Assembly (NCBI RefSeq): GCF_900107795.1
Contig: NZ_FNRL01000011.1
Span: 1-64,000, forward strand
Reading direction: 5' to 3'
Length of the DNA: 64,000 nt
Source of the DNA: Chitinophaga terrae (ex Kim and Jung 2007)
GTDB taxonomy: Bacteria; Bacteroidota; Bacteroidia; Chitinophagales; Chitinophagaceae
Shown here one piece after another: positions 33,185-42,985 of the stretch; position 1 is the first letter of the stretch, and every line of letters starts with the position of its first letter. The position numbers were made by a program, and so were the translations under genes. The notes under the pieces were generated by a model. It was not told the DNA's origin. It saw only the letters and a list, made by a program, of their open reading frames with translations, and ran no database searches.

Positions 33185-33784
33185 TTATTTTATGGTCAGG
33201 TTTTTCCAGTCGCCTGGCGAGTTGTTGCCAACCCAGTAACCAATTCTTCCTTTTTTCTGCTCACTCAGTTGGGTTACATGCAGCACACTTTGACCGTTCA
33301 CCCAGACCTCAACCTGTGGCCAATTAACAGTTATTTTAACGTGAAACCAAGTATTAGGATCAGGGGCAGGTGTTATCTCATTTTCGTACTTACCAGGGTG
33401 TTCCTCTCTTAATAATTCCCAATCGTATTTCGGCATCGAAATGTATTGTACCGAATGTTTCCTTCTTATTTCTTCTGCAGCCTGAAAATTAAAAGGTCTG
33501 AAATAAATGGCATCATAGGTACTGTCATTTACTCCGTGAAAAGCTATTCCTACAAAGCTTTGTTGCAATACGTCGCGGCCTCTGCAGTCAAATTCAATAG
33601 TACCATTCGAAAAGTTCCTGAACGCGAGTTTTTTCTTCAGCCATACAAGACCTGCTCCCGGAGCTTCGTTGACGTGAATCAGCGAATCTACAGTAACGCT
33701 CCTGTTCACAGTTTGCAAAACCTGGGCATTCCCGAAGCCTGCAATTAATACAAGATAACTAAAGAGGATGAAAATTCGAAACAT
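33185..33784 (-). CDS. Secreted protein with concanavalin A-like (DUF1080-like) domain
   Basis: A 199-residue exported protein (signal peptide ends GFGNAQ) that appears to be a single beta-sandwich. The blocks FRNFSNGTIEFDCRGRD near residue 55, FVGIAFHGVNDSTYDAIYFRPFNF near residue 76 and WFHVKITVNWPQVEVWVNG near residue 145, with the end GRIGYWVGNNSPGDWKNLTIK, resemble the DUF1080/LamG-type fold found in sugar-acting or sugar-binding proteins. The fold is a fair guess; the activity is unknown. It lies downstream of the efflux operon but is separated from it by a terminator. Confidence 0.6.
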   Translation of the reverse strand: MFRIFILFSYLVLIAGFGNAQVLQTVNRSVTVDSLIHVNEAPGAGLVWLKKKLAFRNFSNGTIEFDCRGRDVLQQSFVGIAFHGVNDSTYDAIYFRPFNFQAAEEIRRKHSVQYISMPKYDWELLREEHPGKYENEITPAPDPNTWFHVKITVNWPQVEVWVNGQSVLHVTQLSEQKKGRIGYWVGNNSPGDWKNLTIK

Positions 33785-33939
33785 AATACTGATAATTTAA
33801 TATTGAGGTTTAAAAGTTGAAAATTATGCCGGCTTCATTGTTATTGGAAAGTAGGTTGTTTTGAATAATGAATTTAACATATGTGTCCGGAAATGAAAAA
33901 AATTTGTTCAACCCCGTACGTATCAAGTACCAAAAGTGC

Positions 33940-33977
33940 AAAGGGCAGCCTGTTGGTTCACAGACTGCCCTTTTTTA
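33940..33977 (-). terminator. Terminator after the efflux operon
   Basis: AAAGGGCAG and CTGCCCTTT pair (33940-33948 and 33965-33973), with a further inner stem CTGT/ACAG and a T-run on the plus side and a short A/T stretch on the minus side. It lies 15 bases after the end of the TolC-like gene on the minus strand. Confidence 0.65.
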
Positions 33978-33991
33978 ATTAAGATAGAATT

Positions 33992-35314
33992 TTATTTTAA
34001 CAATACTCCATTGAGTCGTCCTAATTCCGTTTCCGCCACTTTTGTATTATACCTGGCCTGTATAAGGCGGTAATACGAATCTTCCAGGCTCTGTTGCGCG
34101 ATCTTTACTTCCAGCAAAGTTGAAACGCCCTGTTTAAATCTTTCCAGGGCCACCATTGCATTTTCACGGGCCAGCTCATTGGTTTCTTCTTCCAGCTCAA
34201 CAGCTTTTTTATAATATTCATAATCTTTAAATGCGTTATTCAACGACAGGTCAACCTGCGACTTCACATTATCCAGGGTAATATTCTGGTAATCGAAATC
34301 CAGTTTCGCATTTTGTACCTGGCGTTTTACATTGAAGCCGTTGAATATAGGAATAGCGGCGGTAAGACCGTAACTCAATACCCCATTCCTGCTGAACTTC
34401 GGACTGAATGCATTGGATGCAGCGTTGGAATGATTGCGGGTATAGTTATATCCTGAGTTGAAAGAGATCACCGGGAAATAATCGGCCTGCCTTTCTTTAA
34501 TCGTAAGTGCAGAGATATTCACATTTTGCTGCTGCACTTTTACAGCAGTGTTATTGTTCATAACATTTTGCTGTAATGCGGCGTAGGAAAGGCCGGTATC
34601 CAGCGGGATAGAATCCACTACTTCGTAACCCGTGGCGCCCGATGGAACTGCCATCAGCTGGTTTAGCAGGGCTTTGCTTTGTTCTATCACCGTAATTTGA
34701 CGGATGTATAACGCTTTTTGGGCATTCAGGTCTACTTTTGACTGAAGCAGGTCGGTTTTCGGAGCCAGGCCGGTGCTGAATTTCGCGTCAGACAGTTTAA
34801 CCCGCTCTTCGGAGATCGACATCTGCTCTGCCAGCGCTTTCAGTTGCTGTTTTTGTTGAACGATATTGTAATACCCTGTGATCACCGTAGCGATCGTATT
34901 CTGCACCTGGTCTTTCACTACCAGTTCCCCGTAGTCACGGATAGACTCCAGTTTATTACGGGTGGCGAACATTTTCAAACCATCGAACAATGTCCATCCC
35001 AAAGTAACGTTGCCGCTAAGGTTATTGGATTTGATACCGCTGGTATCGCGGGAGGTTCCGTTTACGAACTCCTGTTTGGTAGCGGTTCTTGACCAGGTAG
35101 TACCGGCAGAGGCATTCACCCTTGGAAAAAAAGCAAAATTCGCATAGGCGTAATCGTTAGCCGAGAGTTCTGCAGAATTCCTGGCCAAACGTATATTGTA
35201 ATTATTCTTTAATGCTACATCTATAGCCTGCTCTAAAGTAAGTATCTGCTGTTGCGCCTTTAATGCACCTATGCTACACAACAGACAACATAAAAGTAAG
35301 CAACGCCTTATCAT
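33992..35314 (-). CDS. TolC-family outer-membrane efflux protein
   Basis: A 440-residue exported protein (signal peptide ends GALKAQ) with two repeats of the outer-membrane efflux protein family, giving long helices of a periplasmic tunnel. Typical blocks are LTLEQAIDVALKNNYNIRLARNS near residue 22 and the C-terminal ARYNTKVAETELGRLNG. It is the third gene of an adaptor-RND-TolC operon on the minus strand, in the right order for a tripartite exporter. The frame could start 4 residues earlier, at 35326. Confidence 0.93.
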   Translation of the reverse strand: MIRRCLLLCCLLCSIGALKAQQQILTLEQAIDVALKNNYNIRLARNSAELSANDYAYANFAFFPRVNASAGTTWSRTATKQEFVNGTSRDTSGIKSNNLSGNVTLGWTLFDGLKMFATRNKLESIRDYGELVVKDQVQNTIATVITGYYNIVQQKQQLKALAEQMSISEERVKLSDAKFSTGLAPKTDLLQSKVDLNAQKALYIRQITVIEQSKALLNQLMAVPSGATGYEVVDSIPLDTGLSYAALQQNVMNNNTAVKVQQQNVNISALTIKERQADYFPVISFNSGYNYTRNHSNAASNAFSPKFSRNGVLSYGLTAAIPIFNGFNVKRQVQNAKLDFDYQNITLDNVKSQVDLSLNNAFKDYEYYKKAVELEEETNELARENAMVALERFKQGVSTLLEVKIAQQSLEDSYYRLIQARYNTKVAETELGRLNGVLLK

Positions 35315-35345
35315 ATAATTTGTCATAAAAACGATTCGTCGTTAA

Positions 35346-38300
35346 TTAGGCATGGGCAGTATGAATATCTGCTTTTTCAATTTCTTCTTCCTCTTCGTCG
35401 TCATGCGATTTATTTCCCCTGCGTGAGAAGAAAGTATACATCGCCGGAATTACATATAAGGTAAGAACGAGAGAGAATACGATCCCGCCCACGATTACGA
35501 TACCCAGCGGTATACGGCTGGTTGCTGCCGCACCCAGCGACATGGCGATCGGCAATGCGCCCAAAGCCATAGCCAGGCTGGTCATCAGGATAGGACGCAA
35601 ACGAAGCGAGGAGGCTGTAACTACCGCATCTGCTTTATTCATGCCGCTGTCGCGCTGATGGTTGGCAAATTCCACGATGAGGATACCATTCTTGGTTACC
35701 AGCCCTATCAGCATGATCACGCCGATCTGGGAGAAAATATTCCACGTCTGGTTGAATAACCACAGTGATAACAGCGCTCCTGCAAATGCCAGCGGTACTG
35801 TTAACATGATGATAAGCGGGTCTATCCAGCTTTCGAACTGTGCTGCCAGCACCAGGTAGATCAGCACCAATGCAAGGCCCAGGGCGAACATGGTGTTGGA
35901 ACCACTTTCTGCATAGTCGCGGGATGATCCGGATAACGCTGTGGTAAATGAATCGTCCAATATTTTTTCCTGTTGCAGCTTATTATAGATCCTGTACATT
36001 TCGTTGATACCATCCCCGATCGTTTTGCCGGGAGCAAGACCAGCGGAGATAGTAGCGGATTTGTAACGGTTGAAGTGATAGATGATAGGAGGACTGGTTT
36101 CCTCTTCGATGCTCACCACGTTATCTAACTGAATGGCTTCCCCGTTGGAGTTACGGACGTACAGGTTCTGCAGATCCATAGGATCGTCCCTGTCGGCGCG
36201 GAATACCTGGCCCATTACCTGGTACTGTTTACCGTTCCTGATAAAGTAACCATAGCGCAGGTTACTGAGGGCCAGCTGCAGGGTCTGGGAAATGTCCTGC
36301 ACCGAAACGCCTAACTGTGTGGCCTTATCGCGGTTGATATGTATGCGGAGTTCCGGTTTGTTGAACTTCAGGTCTACATCCGTTCCCTGGAATACAGTGC
36401 TGTTGTTCACTTCTTCCATGAACTTAGGCAGTACGGCGGTCAGTGTATCGAAGTTGATATGTTCGAGTACAAAGGAAACGGGCAGGCCGCTACGGCGCCC
36501 TACCTGGATGGTTTGTTGTTCTATTGCAAATACCTTTCCTTCGGGGAACCGGCTCATGTTCCGGTTTACCATGTTTACAATGTCTTTCTGCGACCGTTGC
36601 CTTTCGTTAGGTTCGGTGAGCATGACGTTGGCAAAGGCGGTGTTAACAGCTCCTGATCCGCTGAAGCCCGGAGAAGTTACGCTAAGGATGATCTTCTTCT
36701 CGGGGATGGAATCTATCATAAAGTTGGTGAGCTTATCCACGTATTTATCCATGTAGTCGAAGGCGGTGCCTTCAGGCGTGGTGATAGACAGGCGGAAAGT
36801 ACTGCGGTCTTCCAGTGGCGCCAGTTCGGCCGGCAATGTTTTGAAGAGGAAGTAGATCATTACCACGCAACCGGCGATGATAAGTCCGGCTACCCAACGG
36901 AAACGCATAAACGCTTCCAGCGAATTTTTATAACCATCTTCCATCCAGCGGAAGAAAGGTTCAGTTTTAAGATAGAACCAGGAATGTGTATGGGTTTTAC
37001 GGCCCAGTTTTACGTTCAGTACCGGCGTTAAGGTAAGCGATACAAATGCTGAGATCAATACTGCGCCGGCTACTACGATACCGAATTCGCGGAACAGCTG
37101 TCCTACGAATCCCTGCAGGAAGATGATCGGAAGGAATACGAAAGCCAGGGTAATGGAGGTGGCGATCACCGCGAAGAAGATCTCTTCCGATCCTTCGCGG
37201 GCGGCCCTCATCCTTGGCATACCGGCTTCTATCTTCTTATAAATATTTTCAGTTACTACAATACCGTCATCCACCACCAGGCCTGTTGCCAGAACGATGG
37301 CCAGGAGGGTAAGGATGTTGATGGTAAATCCGCAGGCATACATAATAAAGAATGCCCCGATCAGGGATACCGGTATATCGATCAACGGACGGAGCGCCAT
37401 CAGCCAGTCGCGGAAGAACAGGTAAACGATAATGATCACCAGTACCAGGGCTACTATCAGGGTTTCCTCCACTTCTTCAATTGATTTTTTGATGAAGCGG
37501 GTGTTATCCATAGCGATATTCACTTTAAAGTCTTCAGGAATATCTTTCTGCAGCTGGGCATATCGTTTATAGAATTCGTCGGCGATGGCAACATAGTTGG
37601 ACCCCGGTTGAGGAATGAGGGCCAGGGAGATCATCGGGCTGCCTGATTCTTTCAGCACTGTTTCCTCGTTCTCTGGGCCTAATACGGCCTGTCCTATATC
37701 GCGGATCCTGATCTCGCTGCCATTTACGTTGCGGATGATGAGGTTATTAAAATCGTCTTCCGTTACAAGCCGGCCAAAGGTGCGTACAGTGAAGTCGGTA
37801 GCATTACCGGCTATTTTACCGGACGGAAGTTCTACGTTCTCTCTTTGCAGCGCCACCTGTACATCGCTTGGCGTGAGGCGGTAGGAAGAAAGTTTTGCAG
37901 GGTCCATCCAGATACGCATGGCATATCTTTTTTCTCCCCAGATCTGGATGGCGCTGACGCCGGGGATGGTCTGCAGTTTTTCCAGCAAAACGTTGGTACC
38001 ATATTCTGTCACTTCCAGTTGGTTGCGGGTGTTGCTTTGTACCGTCATGGAGATGATCGCATCGGAGTTCGCGTCCTGTTTGGAAACTACAGGAGGCGCG
38101 TCGATATCCGGCGGCAGGGCGCGGAGGGCCTGGGATACTTTGTCGCGCACATCATTGGTGGCGCCTTCGAGGTCCTGTCCCAGTTCAAATTCCACGGTGA
38201 TATTGCTGCTGCCCTGGCTGCTGCTGGAAGAAATATTTTTAATACCGGCAATACCATTGATCTGTTTTTCCAATGGCTCGGTGATCTGCGTTTCAATGAT

Positions 38301-38471
38301 GTCAGAGTTGGCGCCGGCGTATGACGTACGTACGTTTACGATAGGAGGGTCAATGGCCGGAAAGTCTCTTACCCCCAGGAAAGTGAAGCCCACCAGACCG
38401 AATATCACGATAATGATATTCATCACGATAGCAAATACCGGGCGTTTGAGAGATAAGGAAGGTAAACTCAT
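35346..38471 (-). CDS. RND efflux pump inner-membrane transporter (AcrB/HAE1-like)
   Basis: A 1041-residue proton-driven pump with twelve predicted transmembrane helices and two large periplasmic loops. The N-terminus (LSLKRPVFAIVMNIIIVIFGLVGF) and first loop (RDFPAIDPPIVNVRTSYAGA) are typical of the hydrophobe/amphiphile class. The proton-relay acidic pair is in ATGLVVDDGIVVTENI near residue 402. The C-terminal tail is very acidic (DDEEEEEIEKAD). It is in an operon with the adaptor upstream and the outer-membrane channel downstream. The export substrate is not visible. Confidence 0.96.
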   Translation of the reverse strand: MSLPSLSLKRPVFAIVMNIIIVIFGLVGFTFLGVRDFPAIDPPIVNVRTSYAGANSDIIETQITEPLEKQINGIAGIKNISSSSSQGSSNITVEFELGQDLEGATNDVRDKVSQALRALPPDIDAPPVVSKQDANSDAIISMTVQSNTRNQLEVTEYGTNVLLEKLQTIPGVSAIQIWGEKRYAMRIWMDPAKLSSYRLTPSDVQVALQRENVELPSGKIAGNATDFTVRTFGRLVTEDDFNNLIIRNVNGSEIRIRDIGQAVLGPENEETVLKESGSPMISLALIPQPGSNYVAIADEFYKRYAQLQKDIPEDFKVNIAMDNTRFIKKSIEEVEETLIVALVLVIIIVYLFFRDWLMALRPLIDIPVSLIGAFFIMYACGFTINILTLLAIVLATGLVVDDGIVVTENIYKKIEAGMPRMRAAREGSEEIFFAVIATSITLAFVFLPIIFLQGFVGQLFREFGIVVAGAVLISAFVSLTLTPVLNVKLGRKTHTHSWFYLKTEPFFRWMEDGYKNSLEAFMRFRWVAGLIIAGCVVMIYFLFKTLPAELAPLEDRSTFRLSITTPEGTAFDYMDKYVDKLTNFMIDSIPEKKIILSVTSPGFSGSGAVNTAFANVMLTEPNERQRSQKDIVNMVNRNMSRFPEGKVFAIEQQTIQVGRRSGLPVSFVLEHINFDTLTAVLPKFMEEVNNSTVFQGTDVDLKFNKPELRIHINRDKATQLGVSVQDISQTLQLALSNLRYGYFIRNGKQYQVMGQVFRADRDDPMDLQNLYVRNSNGEAIQLDNVVSIEEETSPPIIYHFNRYKSATISAGLAPGKTIGDGINEMYRIYNKLQQEKILDDSFTTALSGSSRDYAESGSNTMFALGLALVLIYLVLAAQFESWIDPLIIMLTVPLAFAGALLSLWLFNQTWNIFSQIGVIMLIGLVTKNGILIVEFANHQRDSGMNKADAVVTASSLRLRPILMTSLAMALGALPIAMSLGAAATSRIPLGIVIVGGIVFSLVLTLYVIPAMYTFFSRRGNKSHDDEEEEEIEKADIHTAHA

Positions 38472-38514
38472 GTTGAATATATTTAGAATGAAGCAGCGAC
38501 GGGGGCTGTCTTCA

Positions 38515-39597
38515 TTATTGTATTTTATTGTACTTCAATGGCATACCTGGTTTAAGCTGAAGGATACCTGTTGTGATAACGGTATCGCCAGGTTTAAGTC
38601 CGTTGGTTATCTGTACGGAGCTTTCGGTTCTTTGGCCGGTTTCTACTACTACAAATTTAGCGACGCCCTGGTCGGCAATGATCACCTTTTTATCGCGGGT
38701 TCCGGGTATGACAGCCTGTGAAGGGATCATCATGGCGTCGGGAATATCTTTAAGGATGATCTTTACTTTGGCGAAAGAGCCGGGGAACAATACGCCGCTG
38801 TTATTAGGAACGATTGCCCTCAGTTTCATTGTACGGGTGGTAAGGTCTATTTTCGGATCTATTGCGTAAATGCTTCCTTTATAATCGTTTCTGTCGCCCG
38901 CTACGTTAAAGATCACCTGGTCGCCTACTTTAACGGCGTTGCGGTATTTTTCGGCAACGGCGAAGTCCATTTTCAGGGGATCTATCTGTTGGAGGGTAGT
39001 GATGATGGTAGCGGAAGATACGATGGCGCCTTCGCTGACGTTGCGGAGGCCCAGTTTCCCGCTGAAGGGAGCTCTGAGTTCTGTTTTCTGCAGCTGGGTC
39101 TGTGTATATTCCATATCTGCCTGGTAAGCGCTTACCTGGTTACGGGTAACATCTACATCCTGTTGACTTATTCCATTGATCTTTAAAAGGTTCTCTTGTC
39201 TTTCTAACGTGGTTTTAGCCAGTTGTTGCTGTAATTTGAGCTTTTGAAGCTGGGCTTTCAGGTCTTCGTCGTATAGTTTAACGAGCATATCCCCTTTCCT
39301 GACATTGGTACCTTCTTTGAAGAACAGTTTGATTATACGGCCATTGATCTCTGGTTTTACCTCTACTTCTTCATTGCTTTGCAGGGTACCGCTGGCTTCT
39401 ATTGTTTGGTTCAGGAGGCCTGTTTTTACAACCCAGGCGTCGGTTAACAGGAGCTTTGGTCCGCTGCTTTTGGCATTTTGGGCAGAGGGTTCCCCGGATG
39501 CTTTACTGCCGGCTATTTTCTTATAAAGGAAGAAGATAGCAATGCAGGCAACAGCCAGGATTAGGATTGTTCGAACTGTCTTTTTGGTGATGGCCAT
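38515..39597 (-). CDS. RND efflux periplasmic adaptor (membrane fusion protein)
   Basis: A 360-residue adaptor held to the inner membrane by an N-terminal helix (RTILILAVACIAIFFLY) and no obvious lipobox. It has the biotinyl-lipoyl-like domain (IEASGTLQSNEEVEVKPEINGRI near residue 65, and RAPFSGKLGLRNVSEGAIVSS near residue 172) split by a coiled-coil hairpin, then a beta-barrel and a membrane-proximal domain (IPSQAVIPGTRDKKVIIAD near residue 293). First gene of the adaptor-RND-TolC operon. Confidence 0.95.
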   Translation of the reverse strand: MAITKKTVRTILILAVACIAIFFLYKKIAGSKASGEPSAQNAKSSGPKLLLTDAWVVKTGLLNQTIEASGTLQSNEEVEVKPEINGRIIKLFFKEGTNVRKGDMLVKLYDEDLKAQLQKLKLQQQLAKTTLERQENLLKINGISQQDVDVTRNQVSAYQADMEYTQTQLQKTELRAPFSGKLGLRNVSEGAIVSSATIITTLQQIDPLKMDFAVAEKYRNAVKVGDQVIFNVAGDRNDYKGSIYAIDPKIDLTTRTMKLRAIVPNNSGVLFPGSFAKVKIILKDIPDAMMIPSQAVIPGTRDKKVIIADQGVAKFVVVETGQRTESSVQITNGLKPGDTVITTGILQLKPGMPLKYNKIQ

Positions 39598-40031
39598 ATC
39601 AATTAAATAATTTTCCAGCTGGTTAGGCTATATCAATACAACGAAACGGGCTAAGTAGAGGTAATTCCTCATAAGCCGGACAAATTTAAGCAAAGAGGGG
39701 TCTGAAAGGTACGGGCGACTGTTAATTAGCGTTAATGGATTCGATAAGTGGCAAAAAAGGAGGTTGAATGGAGGAAAAAAGGGAATTGGCAGAGATTCTC
39801 TCTATTCTGGGAGAAAAACATGACTTTTGAGTGAAAAATTGCAAATCTGTAAGTGAGGGAATATCAAAATTGTATAAATTCTTTTATTAACAAAGCTACG
39901 AATATGTTAACTGTAGTGGGTTTGGCGGGAATGTAGGAGATGTCGTGCCTTTAAAATTTGGGCTATCTGTTGGCAATTCAATAAAAATTATATTTTTGCA
40001 CTCAAGTTTTAAACCAAAAACACTTAAAATT
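39598..40031. other. Intergenic region between the efflux operon and acpP
   Basis: No credible gene. The part next to 39598 should hold the efflux operon promoter, but I see no clear motif on that strand. The right end holds the acpP promoter at 39969-39998. The middle is purine-rich in places (around 39750-39790) and otherwise without feature. Confidence 0.6.
39969..39998 (+). promoter_or_regulatory. Bacteroidota promoter for acpP
   Basis: GTTG at 39969-39972 and TATTTTTG at 39991-39998 are separated by 18 bases. The ACP ATG lies 33 bases downstream. Confidence 0.7.
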
Positions 40032-40268
40032 ATGTCAGACATTGCATCAAGAGTTAAAAAGATCATCATTGACAAATTGGGCGTTGACGAAGCCGAGGTA
40101 ACTCCTGAAGCCAGCTTCACCAACGACTTAGGCGCTGACTCTTTGGATACGGTAGAACTGATTATGGAATTCGAAAAAGAATTCAACATCTCCATTCCTG
40201 ACGAACAAGCTGAAACTATTACTACTGTTGGCCAGGCAGTTGCTTACCTGGAAGAACATGTAAAATAA
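40032..40268 (+). CDS. acpP: Acyl carrier protein
   Basis: A 78-residue carrier for growing acyl chains in fatty-acid synthesis. The phosphopantetheine serine lies in the invariant DSL of [20 protein letters not shown] near residue 38, and the protein is strongly acidic as expected. The open frame extends 29 residues upstream, but the promoter and family length place the start at 40032. It is followed after 23 bases by fabF, as in many bacteria. Confidence 0.97.
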   Translation: MSDIASRVKKIIIDKLGVDEAEVTPEASFTNDLGADSLDTVELIMEFEKEFNISIPDEQAETITTVGQAVAYLEEHVK

Positions 40269-40291
40269 TCCTACTAATCAGAATTGTTTTA

Positions 40292-41545
40292 ATGCAACCA
40301 AGACGAGTTGTCGTTACAGGTTTAGGCGCTCTTACACCGCTCGGCAATTCCGTAGCCGAATTCTGGAGCGGATTGACGAACGGTGTATCCAGCGCGGATT
40401 ATATCAAGCAATTTGATGCTTCCAAGTTCAAAACCCGTTTTGCTTGCGAACTGAAAAATTTCGATCCTACTAATTACCTGGACAAAAAGGAGGCCCGGAA
40501 AATGGACCCCTTTATTCAAACAGCGGTAATATCCGCAGATCAGGCGATCCTGGACGCCCAGATTAAAAAAGACAAGATCAATTCGGATCGGGTCGGTGTA
40601 ATTTGGGGTACAGGGGTAGGTGGAATGATAAATTTCAGCCACGAGCTTAAAGAATTTCACTTAGGGGACGGTACACCCCGCTTCAGTCCTTTCCTCATCA
40701 CAAGGCTAATCCTGGATATTGCGGCCGGATACATTTCTATCCGCCACGGTTTCCGCGGGCCTAATTTTTCTGTTGTATCTGCTTGTGCATCAGCAACCAA
40801 TGCTATTATTGAAGCAATGTACAGCATCCGTTACGGGAAAACCGACATGGTTATCACCGGGGGATCAGAAAATGTGATCAACGAACCTTGTGTGGGCGGT
40901 TTCAATGCCATGAAGGCCTTGTCCGAAAGAAACGACGATCCTAAAACAGCTTCCAGGCCTTTTGACCTCGACCGCGACGGTTTTGTAATGGGAGAAGGAG
41001 CAGGAGCCCTGGTACTGGAATCGTTGGAGCATGCCCAGGCAAGAGGCGCTAAAATTTATGCAGAATTAGCTGGAGGCGGTGCAACTGCCGATGCTTACCA
41101 TATTACAGCCCCCCATCCGGAAGGATTGGGCGCACAGAATGTAATGCGTAACGCCTTGTCAGATGCCGGCTTGCAACCAGCTGATATCGATTATATCAAC
41201 GTTCACGGTACTTCTACTCCACTTGGAGATATTGCCGAAGTAAAAGCCATTCAGCAGGTATTTGGAGAACATGCTTATAACCTGAACATCAGTTCTACCA
41301 AATCTATGACCGGTCACTTACTCGGGGCTGCCGGCGCCGTTGAATCTATAGCTGCGATCATGTCCATCATTGATGGCATAGTTCCTCCTACGATCAACCA
41401 CTTTACAGACGATCCTCAGCTGGACCCGAAATTAAATTTTACTTTCAATATCGCACAAAAGAGAGAAGTAAGGGCTGCGCTTTCCAATACCTTCGGGTTT
41501 GGCGGGCATAACGCTTCCGTTATTTTCAAAAAATTTGTTCCTTGA
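40292..41545 (+). CDS. fabF: 3-oxoacyl-[ACP] synthase II
   Basis: A 417-residue condensing enzyme that extends acyl-ACP with malonyl-ACP. The active-site cysteine is in SACASATNAI near residue 165, with the two histidines in VHGTSTPLGD near residue 306 and in KSMTGHLLGAAGAVES near residue 342. The opening RRVVVTGLGALTPLG and the ending NTFGFGGHNASVIFK are also typical. It lies in an acpP-fabF-rnc cluster. Confidence 0.97.
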   Translation: MQPRRVVVTGLGALTPLGNSVAEFWSGLTNGVSSADYIKQFDASKFKTRFACELKNFDPTNYLDKKEARKMDPFIQTAVISADQAILDAQIKKDKINSDRVGVIWGTGVGGMINFSHELKEFHLGDGTPRFSPFLITRLILDIAAGYISIRHGFRGPNFSVVSACASATNAIIEAMYSIRYGKTDMVITGGSENVINEPCVGGFNAMKALSERNDDPKTASRPFDLDRDGFVMGEGAGALVLESLEHAQARGAKIYAELAGGGATADAYHITAPHPEGLGAQNVMRNALSDAGLQPADIDYINVHGTSTPLGDIAEVKAIQQVFGEHAYNLNISSTKSMTGHLLGAAGAVESIAAIMSIIDGIVPPTINHFTDDPQLDPKLNFTFNIAQKREVRAALSNTFGFGGHNASVIFKKFVP

Positions 41546-41555
41546 TTTTGATTGT

Positions 41556-42275
41556 GTGAGATTACTGCCAGGTTTTTTATATCGATTTGTTTCCAAAAAG
41601 AGGCACTTATATAAAGAGCTTCATAACTTGCTCGGTTTCCCTCCGGGCAATTTTGCCCTTTATGAAGTTGCCTTGAGCCATCGTTCCAGTAAAGAAAAGT
41701 TCCTGGAAAGCAACGAAAGGCTGGAATACCTTGGTGACGCCATTCTCGGCGCCATCGTGGGAGACTATTTGTTCAAAAAGTACCCCTATAAAACAGAAGG
41801 TTACTTAACAGAAATGCGCTCCAAGATCGTTAACCGGCAACAATTGAACGACATCGCCATCAAAATGGGGTTGCGTAAACTGACCATTTACGATAAATAC
41901 AACAGCTTCCTCAAGATCAGCCAGATCTTTGGTAATACCCTGGAAGCCCTCGTAGGCGCCGTATACCTCGATAAAGGCTATACCAAAACCCAGCAATTTG
42001 TTCATAAACGCATCTTAATGCCATATATCGATATGGACCAACTGGAAGCAGTTGAAATGAATCATAAGAACAAATTATATGGTTGGGCCAACAAAAATGG
42101 CAAGACCCTCGAGTTCGAACTCCTGGAAGAACAGGTAGATAACGGCCGCCGGATCTTTACAGTAGGCGCCGTGGTAGACGGAGAACTGATCTGCAGCGGT
42201 AAAGCCTTCAATAAAAAAGACGCCAGCCAGATAGCCGCTCAACAAGCTATTATTCAATTGGGGTTAACCGAATAA
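41556..42275 (+). CDS. rnc: Ribonuclease III
   Basis: A 239-residue double-strand RNA endonuclease that matures rRNA and cuts structured mRNA. The catalytic signature is ERLEYLGDAILGAIVGDYLF near residue 54, with the further acidic site in FGNTLEALVGAVYLDKGY near residue 127. The double-stranded-RNA-binding domain is at the end (NKLYGWANKNGKTLEFELLEE and ASQIAAQQAIIQL). The frame is open back to an ATG at 41499 inside fabF; the GTG at 41556, just after the fabF stop, gives a better fit and is used here. The long palindromic repeats of this genome are the sort of hairpin this enzyme could cut, which is only a guess. Confidence 0.92.
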   Translation: MRLLPGFLYRFVSKKRHLYKELHNLLGFPPGNFALYEVALSHRSSKEKFLESNERLEYLGDAILGAIVGDYLFKKYPYKTEGYLTEMRSKIVNRQQLNDIAIKMGLRKLTIYDKYNSFLKISQIFGNTLEALVGAVYLDKGYTKTQQFVHKRILMPYIDMDQLEAVEMNHKNKLYGWANKNGKTLEFELLEEQVDNGRRIFTVGAVVDGELICSGKAFNKKDASQIAAQQAIIQLGLTE

Positions 42276-42303
42276 TCACTTTCTCATTTAAAGACTTTCG
42301 ACA

Positions 42304-42909
42304 TCACTTCCTCACAGGATGGCGTAGAATAGTTCGCTGCTTTTCAGGCGCTGTTCTCCTGAAATCGGAGAGATAGATCTCATGATGCCGGCCATTGAAC
42401 GCATATCCTTCCTGCTCAATATAACCATGCAGTTTCTTCAGGGTTCTTGGCTCTTCGCTGAAAGGCCCTTCGTGCAGGACCTGTACGCATAGTCCTTCTT
42501 CCATTTGTTTGAGCTGAACCTGGTTAACCAGCGGGGATTTCTTTTTAGCCATAGCTTTTTCAACCGCCTGCCTGAACTGGGCCTGGGAAATATCATCGGG
42601 CAACATGATAGCCAGCTCGTAATGCCAGAGATCACGCGGTACCTGCAGCGGATCAATACCAGTTGCATCTACCCACCAAAACCCTTCCAGCTTGCTCACC
42701 ACAAAGTCTTTTCCCTTTGCCTTATTGTCGAACTTTATTCCATAGGCAACGGAATAAAGCGCTGCCACGGCAGCTGCAAATTGTTCTCCGTCGGGGTTTC
42801 CCTGGCCTGTAATAGTGAGGTACAAGCCTTTTTCAACTTCTGTTACATGAGGTGTGGGAGTGGCGGTAAAATACTTTTTGTACGCTTTTGTAAGGTCTAG
42901 TTTTGCCAT
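42304..42909 (-). CDS. GyrI-like small-molecule-binding domain protein
   Basis: A 201-residue protein built of a GyrI-like (SOUL/AraC effector-binding type) domain without a DNA-binding part. The stretch VEKGLYLTITGQGNPDGEQFAAAVAALYSVAYGIKF near residue 25 and the later VQLKQMEEGLCVQVLHEGPFSEEP near residue 128 are typical. The frame can start 3 residues earlier, at 42918. It lies downstream of the WYL/YafY-type regulator on the same strand, and such pairs are common; a joint response to a small ligand is inferred. Confidence 0.82.
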   Translation of the reverse strand: MAKLDLTKAYKKYFTATPTPHVTEVEKGLYLTITGQGNPDGEQFAAAVAALYSVAYGIKFDNKAKGKDFVVSKLEGFWWVDATGIDPLQVPRDLWHYELAIMLPDDISQAQFRQAVEKAMAKKKSPLVNQVQLKQMEEGLCVQVLHEGPFSEEPRTLKKLHGYIEQEGYAFNGRHHEIYLSDFRRTAPEKQRTILRHPVRK

Positions 42910-42985
42910 GGTTTTCAATCAAGTTTGTAATGAAGCACAAAATAAAAGTCCCATGGTGACAACCCTATGTCAGTAGTCTTCAATC

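Noticed and set aside
41499..41555. Upstream ATG of rnc inside fabF
   Set aside because: It would add 19 residues that do not match RNase III and would need a 47-base overlap with fabF; the GTG just after fabF is simpler. It cannot be fully excluded.
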